A program made the position numbers and the translations under genes. From Clostridia bacterium (GTDB taxonomy: Bacteria > Bacillota > Clostridia > Christensenellales > CAG-138): a stretch of DNA of 64,000 nucleotides. Positions within the stretch are counted from its first letter, which is position 1, and each line of letters begins with the position of its first letter. Where the stretch lies: contig JAEDIC010000005.1 of assembly GCA_016292635.1 (NCBI GenBank), positions 34,045 through 98,044 on the forward strand, in the 5' to 3' direction. The notes beneath the pieces were generated by a model. The model made no database searches. It saw only the letters and a program-made list of their open reading frames with translations, and was not told the origin of the DNA. Positions 37,465-46,752 of this stretch are shown here, piece by piece.

Positions 37465-38091
37465 ATGAAGCTAATCTACATCTGCTCCCCTTACCGGGGG
37501 AACACCGCCGCCAATATCAAGGCGGCAAAGCAATACTGCCGCAGTGCCTACGAACAGGGTCATATCCCCGTAGCCCCTCACTTGTATCTACCCCAATTCC
37601 TGGATGACGAGAACCCCACCGAGAGGGACTTCGCCCTGCGCATAGGCTTACGACTGATAGACCACTGTTCCGAGGTGTGGGTTCACGGCGATAAGATCAG
37701 CGAAGGCATGCACGGCGAGATTGAATACGCGGAGGCCACCGGCAAACCGGTTAAATACCTGCCCGGCATTAAGACCCGAAAGAGCAGCCCCCGTAAATTC
37801 ACGCCACCCACATATGAGGAGGTGGCGGCCTACATTGCCGAACGCGGCAATAAGATCGACGCCCGGCAATTCTACGAATATTTCAGCACCGAAAACGAAA
37901 GTGGCGAAACATGGGTGGACAGCCACGGTCAGCCTGTTAGGAACTGGAAACAGAAGGTGATCACATGGGAGTCCAAAGGCGGCCATGCCCGCGCGGATAG
38001 GAAAAGCCACTTTATGAACTACAACCAGCGCCGCTATTCCGCGGAGGAGCTGAAAAGCATTGGGCGCAATCTTCTTGAGGAGGATATATAA
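37465..38091 (+). CDS. Nucleoside 2-deoxyribosyltransferase-like protein, copy B
   Basis: Identical to 743-1369: an N-terminal nucleotide-hydrolase-like domain starting MKLIYICSPYRG plus the WKQKVITWE module. Confidence 0.75.
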   Translation: MKLIYICSPYRGNTAANIKAAKQYCRSAYEQGHIPVAPHLYLPQFLDDENPTERDFALRIGLRLIDHCSEVWVHGDKISEGMHGEIEYAEATGKPVKYLPGIKTRKSSPRKFTPPTYEEVAAYIAERGNKIDARQFYEYFSTENESGETWVDSHGQPVRNWKQKVITWESKGGHARADRKSHFMNYNQRRYSAEELKSIGRNLLEEDI

Positions 38092-38093
38092 AT

Positions 38094-38363
38094 ATGAAGA
38101 AAGAGGAATTGCCTGTATATGAAATCTATAAGGTAAGTCCCACAGGGAAAGTACCCGTGTGCACAACTTGTAGCCTTAACGAAGCAAAGAAGCGTTATGC
38201 CGCCAGCCGCCCTGCTCATCTACGCATTAATGGCGTAGAGCAATCCATTGCTGTCGCGGACAAGCTTATGTATCCGGGCTTTAACCGCTCGGTGAATCTT
38301 GCAAACAATGCCCGCAAGCCCCCGAAGAAACCCAATATTCACCAACTCAAACCCGCCGAATAA
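38094..38363 (+). CDS. Hypothetical protein (89 aa), copy B
   Basis: Identical to 1372-1641; unknown basic protein before the rep leader hairpins. Confidence 0.65.
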   Translation: MKKEELPVYEIYKVSPTGKVPVCTTCSLNEAKKRYAASRPAHLRINGVEQSIAVADKLMYPGFNRSVNLANNARKPPKKPNIHQLKPAE

Positions 38364-38404
38364 CCTCGGCGGGTATACCAATAGGGCGAAGCCGCCCTTT
38401 TATC
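38352..38404 (+). terminator. Hairpin pair upstream of rep, copy B
   Basis: Same two hairpins as at 1630-1682, the second followed by TTTTAT. Confidence 0.5.
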
Positions 38405-38454
38405 GAGCTTGTAATGAGCCATAACACATCAACGATAACAGAAAGGGGGAGCAC

Positions 38455-39300
38455 ATGGCATATATCATTAAGCATGAATCTGACTATAACACAGAAGGCG
38501 GCTTTCAGAGCAATGACAATATCATGTGCTACCGCAGGAAGGCCATAAAGGCAGGCGACGTAATAGAGTTAGAAATATATCCGGTATACCATTCCCGTAA
38601 AAAAGACGGGCCAGAATTGAAAGGGTTGCCCAACAAAGAGAAGTACCGCAGATACAACCTCAAGCAATCCGGCAAGATGTACCAGCGCCTTATGAACGCC
38701 AACTTTGGCCCCCGTGATCTTCATGTCACATGCACATATGCAGGCGCCGAACTTCCTACTCAGGAACAGTGCGAAAGAGACATGCAGAATTTCATCCGTC
38801 GAATAAACCATAAGCGCAAGAAAGAGGGATTGCCCCCGGCGAAGTATATGTACGTCATAGAGGGCAAAACAGATGAGGACAAGCGCACTCGGGTGCACAG
38901 CCATCTTATCCTTGAAGGCGGCCTCGACCGCGATACCATAGAAACCCTGTGGCGGGCGGGATCGCAAAAAGGAGCACCACGCGGCACTTGCAATGCTGAC
39001 CGCCTGCAGCCGGGGGACATGCAGTTAACCGCCCTGGCGACATACCTGATGAAAGACCCGAAAGGCCGCAAGCGCTGGAAGCCCTCAAAGAACCTCAAAA
39101 AACCCGAAGTTTATATTTCGGACACAGCAATTAAGCGCAAGCACATAGCACAGCTGGCAAGCGGAGCGGCAAATCCGAAGGAATACTGGCAAAAGCAATA
39201 CCCGGGATATATCCTCCGGGATATGCAAATCAAAACAAACCCATATCTGTCCGGTGCGGCCGTGACCGTACAGCTGCAGCGGATACCAACTCGATGTTAG
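38455..39300 (+). CDS. HUH-type Rep, copy B
   Basis: Identical to 1733-2578, with HSH (148-150) and YLMK (197-200). Two identical Rep genes and presumably two origins in tandem could allow rolling-circle release of a unit genome between them. Confidence 0.82.
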   Translation: MAYIIKHESDYNTEGGFQSNDNIMCYRRKAIKAGDVIELEIYPVYHSRKKDGPELKGLPNKEKYRRYNLKQSGKMYQRLMNANFGPRDLHVTCTYAGAELPTQEQCERDMQNFIRRINHKRKKEGLPPAKYMYVIEGKTDEDKRTRVHSHLILEGGLDRDTIETLWRAGSQKGAPRGTCNADRLQPGDMQLTALATYLMKDPKGRKRWKPSKNLKKPEVYISDTAIKRKHIAQLASGAANPKEYWQKQYPGYILRDMQIKTNPYLSGAAVTVQLQRIPTRC

Positions 39301-39304
39301 AAAA

Positions 39305-39319
39305 GCGGGCGGCATGCCC
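39305..39319. other. Short GC hairpin after rep, copy B
   Basis: Same CGGGC/GCCCG hairpin as at 2583-2597; candidate Rep target only by position. Confidence 0.25.
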
Positions 39320-39366
39320 GGAGTAGTAGATGAGTTAGACTTTTGCGGCAAGAAAGGAGAATAAAA

Positions 39367-39771
39367 ATGTCCCACGCTCGTTACGATTGGTGGGGGTACT
39401 GTAAGGGAATGATCAAAAGATATCCCATGTTGGCAGCAGAGAGGGAAGCATTAAAAGATCCAAACATGATAGCAGACTACAGCGGGCAGCCTCGCGGAGG
39501 ATCACCTGGCAATCCTACAGCCCAGGGCGCCTGCAGGACCTTATCCGGCATCAAAGAACGAGAATATCAAGCTGTGGCAGATGCCATCACCATTACCGCG
39601 AGGAAGCGCGACGGAAAAGAGCGGCTCGTGTTGGTTGATATGATGTTCTGGGCCCGGAGCCACACCCTGGAAGGAGTTGCGCGAGAGCTGCACGTATCTT
39701 ATGCCACGGCGCGGAGATGGCACAGCGACTTTGTCCGGACGGTCGGGCGGCAATTTGGCTTGCTGGATTAA
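39367..39771 (+). CDS. ArpU/RinA-like late regulator, copy B
   Basis: Identical to 2645-3049: C-terminal HTH, directly before the late genes of this copy. Confidence 0.75.
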   Translation: MSHARYDWWGYCKGMIKRYPMLAAEREALKDPNMIADYSGQPRGGSPGNPTAQGACRTLSGIKEREYQAVADAITITARKRDGKERLVLVDMMFWARSHTLEGVARELHVSYATARRWHSDFVRTVGRQFGLLD

Positions 39772-39798
39772 AGAGAGGGACAGCCCCCCTCTCTTTAA
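39769..39798. terminator. Bidirectional terminator, copy B
   Basis: Same 12-bp perfect stem as at 3047-3076. Confidence 0.7.
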
Positions 39799-39816
39799 TC
39801 GCAAAGCCTTATCAGC

Positions 39817-40000
39817 TCACAGATTGTTTGAAAGCAGCTTGTCGAGCATGTTAATGAGATATTCGGGCGGGGCATTGATCCCCACACCAATTCTGCACGG
39901 TTCGAAGTGGGATGCCATACCGCCGGGCGAGGGCTGTCTGGCTGATGTTGTGCTTGGCGCAGAGCTCTTTAACGGTCATGCGTTCGTCTACCCCAACCAT
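39817..40000 (-). pseudogene. Frameshifted small HTH protein, copy B
   Basis: Carries the same break after RTVQNW as the copy at 3095-3278, so the lesion predates the duplication or is a repeated base-calling error. Confidence 0.5.
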
Positions 40001-40149
40001 CACTCGTCATCCTCCACAGTGTAGGGCTGGGCGTAAAGCTCCCGGGTAGTCCATTCATAAGCGTTAACCTCTCCGTCCTCAAGATCGTATTCCTCTTCCT
40101 CGATCCAGATGAGGTCGGCTCGGAAATAACTGCGGTTGAATCCGTCCAT
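40000..40149 (-). CDS. Small acidic protein (49 aa), copy B
   Basis: Identical to 3278-3427; stop overlaps the next minus-strand ATG by one base. Confidence 0.5.
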   Translation of the reverse strand: MDGFNRSYFRADLIWIEEEEYDLEDGEVNAYEWTTRELYAQPYTVEDDE

Positions 40150-40251
40150 GAGGAAGGAAAGTTGAGCTTAAAAAGCCATTTAAATGTGATATTGTAATAT
40201 CGTAGAATACCGGGCGACCGCAAGGCTGCCCGTTTCGTTTAGAGGTAAAAA

Positions 40252-40371
40252 ATGCACATACCAACTATGAAATGGGTGGAAACCCCTAAGACCTGCAAGG
40301 ACTGCAAGGACTGGGACCCGAAGGCGCGAAAGTGTAAAAATCAAATATGTAAGTATAAAGCCAAGCAGTAA
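40252..40371 (+). CDS. Tiny four-cysteine protein (39 aa), copy B
   Basis: Identical to 3530-3649, with AGAGGT before the ATG. Confidence 0.55.
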   Translation: MHIPTMKWVETPKTCKDCKDWDPKARKCKNQICKYKAKQ

Positions 40372-40423
40372 ACTGCAAAGACCGCGGGTTAACTGCGGAC
40401 CAACAGCGAAAGGATGTAGCATT

Positions 40424-40804
40424 ATGGCTGGCATTGATAACATACGCGATAATAGCTTTGACAGACTGTCAGAAGAAGAACGGAAAAGGCGTGCAAGAAA
40501 TGGCGGCAAAGCCTCCGCCGAGGCCCGCAAGCGCAAAAGGTTGATGGAGCAGGAAGCGGACATACTGCTTTCCCGCAAGTGTACCACCAAGGCCGGTAAA
40601 GCGGCCCTGGAAGAGCTCGGATTAAAGACCGGCTCCAACCAAATGGCCATGATAGCCCAGCAGGTAAAAAAGGCAGTGGAAGGCGACATGAGCGCTTTGA
40701 ACTGGCTCCGCGACATTCTTGGCGAGAAGCCCGCCGAAAAGATGGACAGCAGCATCAAGACTGTATTTGGCTTTGAAGGCATAGACGATGAAATCAGCGG
40801 TTAG
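40424..40804 (+). CDS. terS: Terminase small subunit, copy B
   Basis: Identical to 3702-4082; overlaps the large subunit gene by 17 bp. Confidence 0.75.
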   Translation: MAGIDNIRDNSFDRLSEEERKRRARNGGKASAEARKRKRLMEQEADILLSRKCTTKAGKAALEELGLKTGSNQMAMIAQQVKKAVEGDMSALNWLRDILGEKPAEKMDSSIKTVFGFEGIDDEISG

Positions 40805-42137
40805 GCGGGTAAATTACGGACTGCCACCCAACCCGAAGCAGCTGCAATTTTTTAAATCGAGGGTAAAACACACCGCGTATGGTGGAGCAAAAGCGGGCGG
40901 CAAGTCATGGGCTATGCGCACGAAGTTTATGATGCTTGCCATGCGCTACCCCGGATTGCGTTTGCTTCTTCTGCGCCGGACGCTGAAAGAATTGAGGGAA
41001 AACCACATAGAGCCCATGTGCAAAGTGCTGTGGGGCGTCGCAAAGTTTAACAAATCGGAAATGGTATTCACTTTTCCGAATGGATCCAGAATCGTATGCG
41101 GCTATTGCGATAACGAAGGCGACGTAAGCAGGTACCAGGGCCATGAATACGACGTTATAGGCTTTGAGGAAGCAACTCTGTTTACAGAGCAGATGCACGA
41201 AGACCTTGAACTGTGCCTGCGTTCCACCAGAACCGATTTTATTCCCCGCATATATTACACTTGCAATCCGGGCGGCGTAGGCCATGAATGGGTTAAAAGA
41301 CTGTTTATCGACCGAAGCTTCAAAGAAACTGAAAACCCGGACGAATACTTATTCATACCCGCACAGGTTTACGACAACTACGTCATCATGGATCGTCAGC
41401 CGGATTACGTCAAAATGCTGGAAAACCTTCCGGAGGACAAAAAGAAAGCGCTGCTGTATGGTGATTGGGACGCATACGATGGCCGATTCTTCACCGAATT
41501 TTCCCGCAGAACACATGTCGTCAAGCCGTTTATCATCCCCGAGCACTGGCAGAAATACAGAGCTTTTGACTATGGCCTGGATATGCTGGCTTGTTACTGG
41601 GCGGCATTCGATACCCTGGGTAATTGTTATGTGTATAAAGAGCTGTGCGAACCTAATCTCATCATCTCTAGGGCGGCTCAGAAGATAATTGAACACACCA
41701 CGGAAAACGACATTATCTGCACTTTTGCTCCGATAGATATGTGGGCACGAAATAGAGCTACAGGCAAATATCAGGCAGAAATGTTTGGCGACTACGGCGT
41801 CCCACTTACTCCCGTCAAGAATGGCAGAGAGGCAGGCTGGCAGAATGTACTCGACTGGATGCAGCCCGTGCCGGACGGCACCGGAGAAATGAAGCCGCGG
41901 CTATTTATCTTTGAAAATTGCAAGGAGCTTATACGCTGCATCCCTCTTCTGCAGCACGACGACAAGAACCCTAACGACGTGGCCACGCAGCCACACGATA
42001 TAACCCACGCACCGGACGCCTTGCGGTATCTTCTCGACGGGCGGCCGAGACCCGCAGAGATACCCGCGCAGAAGGATGAATTTGACCCCATCGACTTTGA
42101 TGAACAGGTCGGCAATCTGTTCGATTACGGACTGTAA
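40788..42137 (+). CDS. terL: Terminase large subunit, copy B
   Basis: Identical to 4066-5415, with intact GGAKAGGKS P-loop and nuclease aspartates; packaging functions are duplicated. Confidence 0.95.
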   Translation: MKSAVRRVNYGLPPNPKQLQFFKSRVKHTAYGGAKAGGKSWAMRTKFMMLAMRYPGLRLLLLRRTLKELRENHIEPMCKVLWGVAKFNKSEMVFTFPNGSRIVCGYCDNEGDVSRYQGHEYDVIGFEEATLFTEQMHEDLELCLRSTRTDFIPRIYYTCNPGGVGHEWVKRLFIDRSFKETENPDEYLFIPAQVYDNYVIMDRQPDYVKMLENLPEDKKKALLYGDWDAYDGRFFTEFSRRTHVVKPFIIPEHWQKYRAFDYGLDMLACYWAAFDTLGNCYVYKELCEPNLIISRAAQKIIEHTTENDIICTFAPIDMWARNRATGKYQAEMFGDYGVPLTPVKNGREAGWQNVLDWMQPVPDGTGEMKPRLFIFENCKELIRCIPLLQHDDKNPNDVATQPHDITHAPDALRYLLDGRPRPAEIPAQKDEFDPIDFDEQVGNLFDYGL

Positions 42138-42147
42138 GGAGGAACAT

Positions 42148-42363
42148 ATGGAAATGGCAATCGGCGCCGTAATAGGCGTTATTTTGTTTTTTGGAGGAAT
42201 GCTGGTCGGGCGGCACATGGCCCGTCCGGCAGAAAAGCTAAAGCCGGACGACGACCTTAGCGTCATGCCGTATGACAGCCGCAGAGAAAAGGCGGCAAAG
42301 ATGAATCAGCAGTACTTTAACCTAATGAATTACACCGGGAGGTCCCAGATAGATGAAGATTAA
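42148..42363 (+). CDS. Small membrane-anchored protein, copy B
   Basis: Identical to 5426-5641; one N-terminal membrane helix. Confidence 0.65.
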   Translation: MEMAIGAVIGVILFFGGMLVGRHMARPAEKLKPDDDLSVMPYDSRREKAAKMNQQYFNLMNYTGRSQIDED

Positions 42364-44050
42364 AAGAGAACCCGAAAAGATATGGGAGGAATATCAGAAA
42401 GGCAGGGAGTATAACAACGCCATCGATCTTTACGAGACCGTAAAGATGAACGAGAATTTTTACATTGGCAAGCAGTGGGAAGGCCTTAACGCTCCCGATC
42501 TGCCCAAGCCTGTACTTAATATTCTCAAGCGTGTTGTAGCCTTCATGTGCTCCACCCTGGTTTCCGACGATATCGCCATCTCATTCGACCCCCATGACGC
42601 ACAGGACGCCGATAAAAAGATTGTGGCGGCGGCCATGGGCGCTCAGATAGACAAGATCATGGAGAACACCAAGTTCCGCCATAAGATGCGCAGCTGCATC
42701 CGAAATGCCGCTGTGGATGGAGATATGTGCCTTTACGTTCGATTCGACCCCACTATAGAAACGGGCCAGGTCGTGAAGGGTGATATCAGATGCGAGATTA
42801 TCGAGAACATCAATGTTATATTCGGCAATCCACACAACAGCTGCGTTGAAAGTCAGCCCTATATCATCCTCGCACAGCGCAAGACGGTGGGCGAGCTCAA
42901 AGAAGAAGCCGAAAACAACGGCATGAGCGAATCCGACATTCTCCTCATAACATCGGATGCAGACGAACTTCAGATGGAAAAAGGTGATACTGACGCCCTG
43001 GCAACCAAGCTCATTAAACTGTGGCTGGAAGATGGGCATTTGTGGGTAAGTGAGAGCGTCCGTGAAGTGGCCATACGAAAGCCCTATGCCACAAATCTGA
43101 CCATGTACCCGGTGTGCTGGATGCCCTGGGAGGAAGTGAAGAGCAGTTACCACGGACAGGCGGTAGTCACCGGCGTGATACCCAACCAGATAGAGATAAA
43201 CCGCCTCATAGCCTGCCACCTCAGAAGTCAGCAGATGAACGCATTCCCCAAGATCATATATGACGGCTCCAAGATCAAGAGCTGGACGGATAAAGCCGGT
43301 GTTGCGATAAAAACCGAGGGTATGGGCGTATCCCGCATACAGGACGCCGTCACTTCAATTCGTGGAGGAGACGTTTCTGCCCAGGTTATGGAGATCGTAC
43401 AAAGCCTTATCACCATGACCCGTGACTTCCTGGGCGCCAACGATGCAGTTTTGGGAAACATCAAGCCCGACAACGCGGCGGCGATAATTGCCACCCAGCA
43501 GGGCGCTACCATGCCTTTGCAGCTGCAGAAGCTTGCTCTGTATCAGTTCACAGAGGATTTTGCCCGAATATGCGTTGATATGATGCATGCCTACTACGGA
43601 GTCAGAGAGGTTTATCTGGATGACCCCGTTGAAATACCCGCGCTGGATGAGCTCGGAAAACCTGTTGTGGACATCAACGGCAAGCCCGCTGTGACCAAGA
43701 TACAGAAGACGAACGTGGACTTTGGGCAGTTTGATGCCATGAATTATCACCTTAACATCGATGTGGGCGCGGCTTCCTACTTCTCTGAGCTTATGCAGCA
43801 GCAGACCATGGACAACCTGCTGGCGCAGGGCCTCATAGTGGACCTGGTAATGTACCTTGAATCTGTACCCCGTAAGTACGTCAGAAACAAAGATAAGCTG
43901 GTTGAAGCACTTAAAAAGAAACAGGCACAGATGGAAGCTCTGGCGCAGCAGCAGACAATTCCCACAAATGCAAACGCAGATCCTGCGGCTCTTGCAGCTC
44001 AAGTGGCCGCAGCTCGCGAGCAAATAATAAATCAAAAAGGAGCAGCATAA
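42353..44050 (+). CDS. Portal protein, copy B
   Basis: Identical to 5631-7328 (565 aa). Confidence 0.88.
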   Translation: MKIKREPEKIWEEYQKGREYNNAIDLYETVKMNENFYIGKQWEGLNAPDLPKPVLNILKRVVAFMCSTLVSDDIAISFDPHDAQDADKKIVAAAMGAQIDKIMENTKFRHKMRSCIRNAAVDGDMCLYVRFDPTIETGQVVKGDIRCEIIENINVIFGNPHNSCVESQPYIILAQRKTVGELKEEAENNGMSESDILLITSDADELQMEKGDTDALATKLIKLWLEDGHLWVSESVREVAIRKPYATNLTMYPVCWMPWEEVKSSYHGQAVVTGVIPNQIEINRLIACHLRSQQMNAFPKIIYDGSKIKSWTDKAGVAIKTEGMGVSRIQDAVTSIRGGDVSAQVMEIVQSLITMTRDFLGANDAVLGNIKPDNAAAIIATQQGATMPLQLQKLALYQFTEDFARICVDMMHAYYGVREVYLDDPVEIPALDELGKPVVDINGKPAVTKIQKTNVDFGQFDAMNYHLNIDVGAASYFSELMQQQTMDNLLAQGLIVDLVMYLESVPRKYVRNKDKLVEALKKKQAQMEALAQQQTIPTNANADPAALAAQVAAAREQIINQKGAA

Positions 44051-44292
44051 TGGACGACAAAACCCTTGATACCACTTTAATCCCCGATCAGGACCACGAT
44101 ATCCCCGAGGCACCCGAAACAACCGATAAGCCCGAAGCGAACAAAACGCCTAAAAAGGGAGAAGAAACCGAAAAGGTTATACACACCAACTGTATAGGCT
44201 GTAAGCTGCGGGAGCCCGTAACCCCAAGCGAATATCGGTGCAAAGCGAAGAAGCCCGATATGCAGACCTTCACCTGTTATAAACAATCTTAA
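44050..44292 (+). CDS. Small acidic protein with cysteine cluster, copy B
   Basis: Identical to 7328-7570; starts in the portal stop codon. Confidence 0.65.
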   Translation: MDDKTLDTTLIPDQDHDIPEAPETTDKPEANKTPKKGEETEKVIHTNCIGCKLREPVTPSEYRCKAKKPDMQTFTCYKQS

Positions 44293-44297
44293 AACAA

Positions 44298-44322
44298 CCG
44301 CCTAAACCAGGGCGGATTTTTT
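44298..44322 (+). terminator. Weak terminator before scaffold gene, copy B
   Basis: Same CCGCC/GGCGG hairpin and T6 as at 7576-7600. Confidence 0.45.
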
Positions 44323-44354
44323 ATGCCCTAAACCAAGGGCGGAAAGGAAATGCA

Positions 44355-45221
44355 ATGTCAGGATATACCAATTCTGCCACCTTTGATGACGGCTCTAACC
44401 TGTTTATGGACGCACCCGAAGATACCACAGAGGACGTTCAGGAACCCGTAGAGCATGAAAGTGCAACCGATACTGCAGACCATGATGAGCCTGCAGACAA
44501 GACCGACCCCGAGGAATCCCCCGCGGATCCCGACACCACTAAAGACGATGTTAAGCCCGGTATTCGCATTACCTACATGGGCGAAGCGAAAGACCTGACA
44601 TACGATGAGGCCGTTGTGCTTGCCCAGAAAGGTATGAACTACGACAAGATTCTTCAGGAACGTGATACCTATAAGGCAACACACGACGAAGCTGATCGCA
44701 GCCTGCGTGAACTGGGCAAATGGGCAAAACAGGCCAACATGACCATGCCCGAATACGTCGAACACCTTCAGGGCGTACGCAGGGCCCAGAGCATAAGCCG
44801 CGAGATTTCCTCTATTCGCGAGAAGTATCCCGATATACCCGAAGAAGCCGCCAAGGAAATGGCTGAAGCTCGTATCAAGGATGGCGATGCAGAGGAGCAG
44901 CGGGCGGCCCAGGAACGACGGCAGACTGAAGAAGCTGCTGCCCAGGAGCCCTGGATAGACTTCGTACGCAGATACCCCGACATGTCCCAAGTAGAAAAGA
45001 TTCCCGCTGAAGTCCTTGCGGAGATAGAGAGCGGTGCAAGGCCTGTTGAGGCTATGCAACGCTATGAAATACAGGACATGCGTAAGCAGATCAGCGAGCT
45101 CAACACAAAAATGGGGCAGCTCGAACAGAACAAAAAGAACAAAGACACAGCCCTGCCGGCAGCGGGGAATTCTCGGGACAACAAGGCCGAGGATCCCTTC
45201 CTTGCTGGACTGGGCCTTTAA
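44355..45221 (+). CDS. Scaffolding protein, copy B
   Basis: Identical to 7633-8499 (288 aa, acidic N-terminus). Confidence 0.8.
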   Translation: MSGYTNSATFDDGSNLFMDAPEDTTEDVQEPVEHESATDTADHDEPADKTDPEESPADPDTTKDDVKPGIRITYMGEAKDLTYDEAVVLAQKGMNYDKILQERDTYKATHDEADRSLRELGKWAKQANMTMPEYVEHLQGVRRAQSISREISSIREKYPDIPEEAAKEMAEARIKDGDAEEQRAAQERRQTEEAAAQEPWIDFVRRYPDMSQVEKIPAEVLAEIESGARPVEAMQRYEIQDMRKQISELNTKMGQLEQNKKNKDTALPAAGNSRDNKAEDPFLAGLGL

Positions 45222-45246
45222 TTTATGCGAAAGGAAATAAGACAAA

Positions 45247-46302
45247 ATGGCAGATATCAATCTTCATGAACTTTATCACAAGCAAATGGCGATGCTCTAC
45301 ACTCACGCTTCCTTCTTCCGTGGTAAGACCTGCAATGAGTATAGCTGGAATGGCGTAGAGTCCATTAACATTACCACCCCCAGGACCGTTCCCCTCAATA
45401 ACTACAACCGCGATGCCTCCGGCAATCGCTACGGCACCCCCACCGAGATGGGCGACTTTGTACAGCGCTGCCCCATCACTATGGACAAGGGCTTCGCAGT
45501 CACCATCGACAAGGGCAATTACAATCAGCAGGGCCTTATGAAGAAGGCTGGCGTCATGATGAAAGCTCAGGTTGATGAACAGGTCACTCCCTATATCGAT
45601 AAGCATGCCGTGGGAGTATGGGCGCACAACGCCGGCAATGTAGTGAGCGTCAACGCTACCCCCGGCAAGAGCGACATCATCGACCACCTCGCGGCCATCG
45701 AAGCGGCGTTCAACAATGCCTTCATTCCCCTGGATGACAGGTTTGTGACACTGCCCAATACCACCGTGTCCATTTACAGGACCGCCTTCGAAAAGCTGGA
45801 CAACATCACCGACCGCCTGCTGCTCAAGAATGTAGTGGGCAAGTTCGGCACCATGCACATCATCGGTATCCCTGACGACTGGATGCCCGCCAACAGCCAT
45901 TACCTGGCCTTCCAGCGCAGGAGCGCCATCATCGCGGAACAGGTAAACGACACCGTTCTGCACACCAACCCTCCCGGAATCTCCGGCCATCTACTCGAGG
46001 GACGCTTCATCTTTGATGCGTTCGTAGTTGGCGCTCGCTCCAAGGGCGTGCTTGTTGGCGTAGATACCGCAAACATTGCCGCAGCTCCCACCCTGACCCA
46101 GGGTGCCTCTACCAGCACCCTGGCCAGCACCTCCGGCAATACGACCATTAAATACACCACCGACGGCTCTGACCCTCTGTACAGCCGCTCTGCACAGATC
46201 TATACCGGCGCATTCGCAAATCCCGCGGCTGGCGCCGCCGTTCGTGCTGTGGCATACTCTGACGCCATGTATCCTGCATGGATGCCCGCAGTTACTTTCT
46301 AA
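45247..46302 (+). CDS. Major capsid protein with Ig-like domain, copy B
   Basis: Identical to 8525-9580, including the C-terminal YTTDGSDP beta-sandwich domain. Confidence 0.85.
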   Translation: MADINLHELYHKQMAMLYTHASFFRGKTCNEYSWNGVESINITTPRTVPLNNYNRDASGNRYGTPTEMGDFVQRCPITMDKGFAVTIDKGNYNQQGLMKKAGVMMKAQVDEQVTPYIDKHAVGVWAHNAGNVVSVNATPGKSDIIDHLAAIEAAFNNAFIPLDDRFVTLPNTTVSIYRTAFEKLDNITDRLLLKNVVGKFGTMHIIGIPDDWMPANSHYLAFQRRSAIIAEQVNDTVLHTNPPGISGHLLEGRFIFDAFVVGARSKGVLVGVDTANIAAAPTLTQGASTSTLASTSGNTTIKYTTDGSDPLYSRSAQIYTGAFANPAAGAAVRAVAYSDAMYPAWMPAVTF

Positions 46303-46317
46303 TCAATCAACCTATGG

Positions 46318-46337
46318 GGGGCGGGTAACACCGCCCC
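46318..46337 (+). other. Intercistronic hairpin after capsid gene, copy B
   Basis: Same GGGGCGG/CCGCCCC stem as at 9596-9615, no T-run. Confidence 0.4.
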
Positions 46338-46365
46338 TAATATACGCATATAGGAGGCGAGACAC

Positions 46366-46752
46366 ATGGCAGAATTGACAGTACAGGATATATATGAGAT
46401 TGCCTCAAGCTTCCTCTACGAGTACGACGGAGATGACGAAGACAGCAGAAGGTTCTCTATTCACTTCCTGAATGTGTTACTTGAGGAAACGCTAAACTGT
46501 GAAAACAGCATACGCGAATACAAGGGCAAAGAACGGCTGGAAGAAGCTCCCTATGTAAGGAATCTCACAGACATTATAGACTATAGCCCCTCCTTAACTC
46601 GCACCGCCCTGCCGTACGGGCTGGCCGCGCAGTTCTTTCAGGAAAACATGGATAATTTCCAGGCCGAGAACTACCGTGCGAAATATCTTGCCGCAGTGCA
46701 GGATGCCGGTAAGATGAATACCGGCGTCGTGGAGAAAGGTTACGGTGCATAA
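46366..46752 (+). CDS. Head-tail adaptor, copy B
   Basis: Identical to 9644-10030. Confidence 0.65.
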   Translation: MAELTVQDIYEIASSFLYEYDGDDEDSRRFSIHFLNVLLEETLNCENSIREYKGKERLEEAPYVRNLTDIIDYSPSLTRTALPYGLAAQFFQENMDNFQAENYRAKYLAAVQDAGKMNTGVVEKGYGA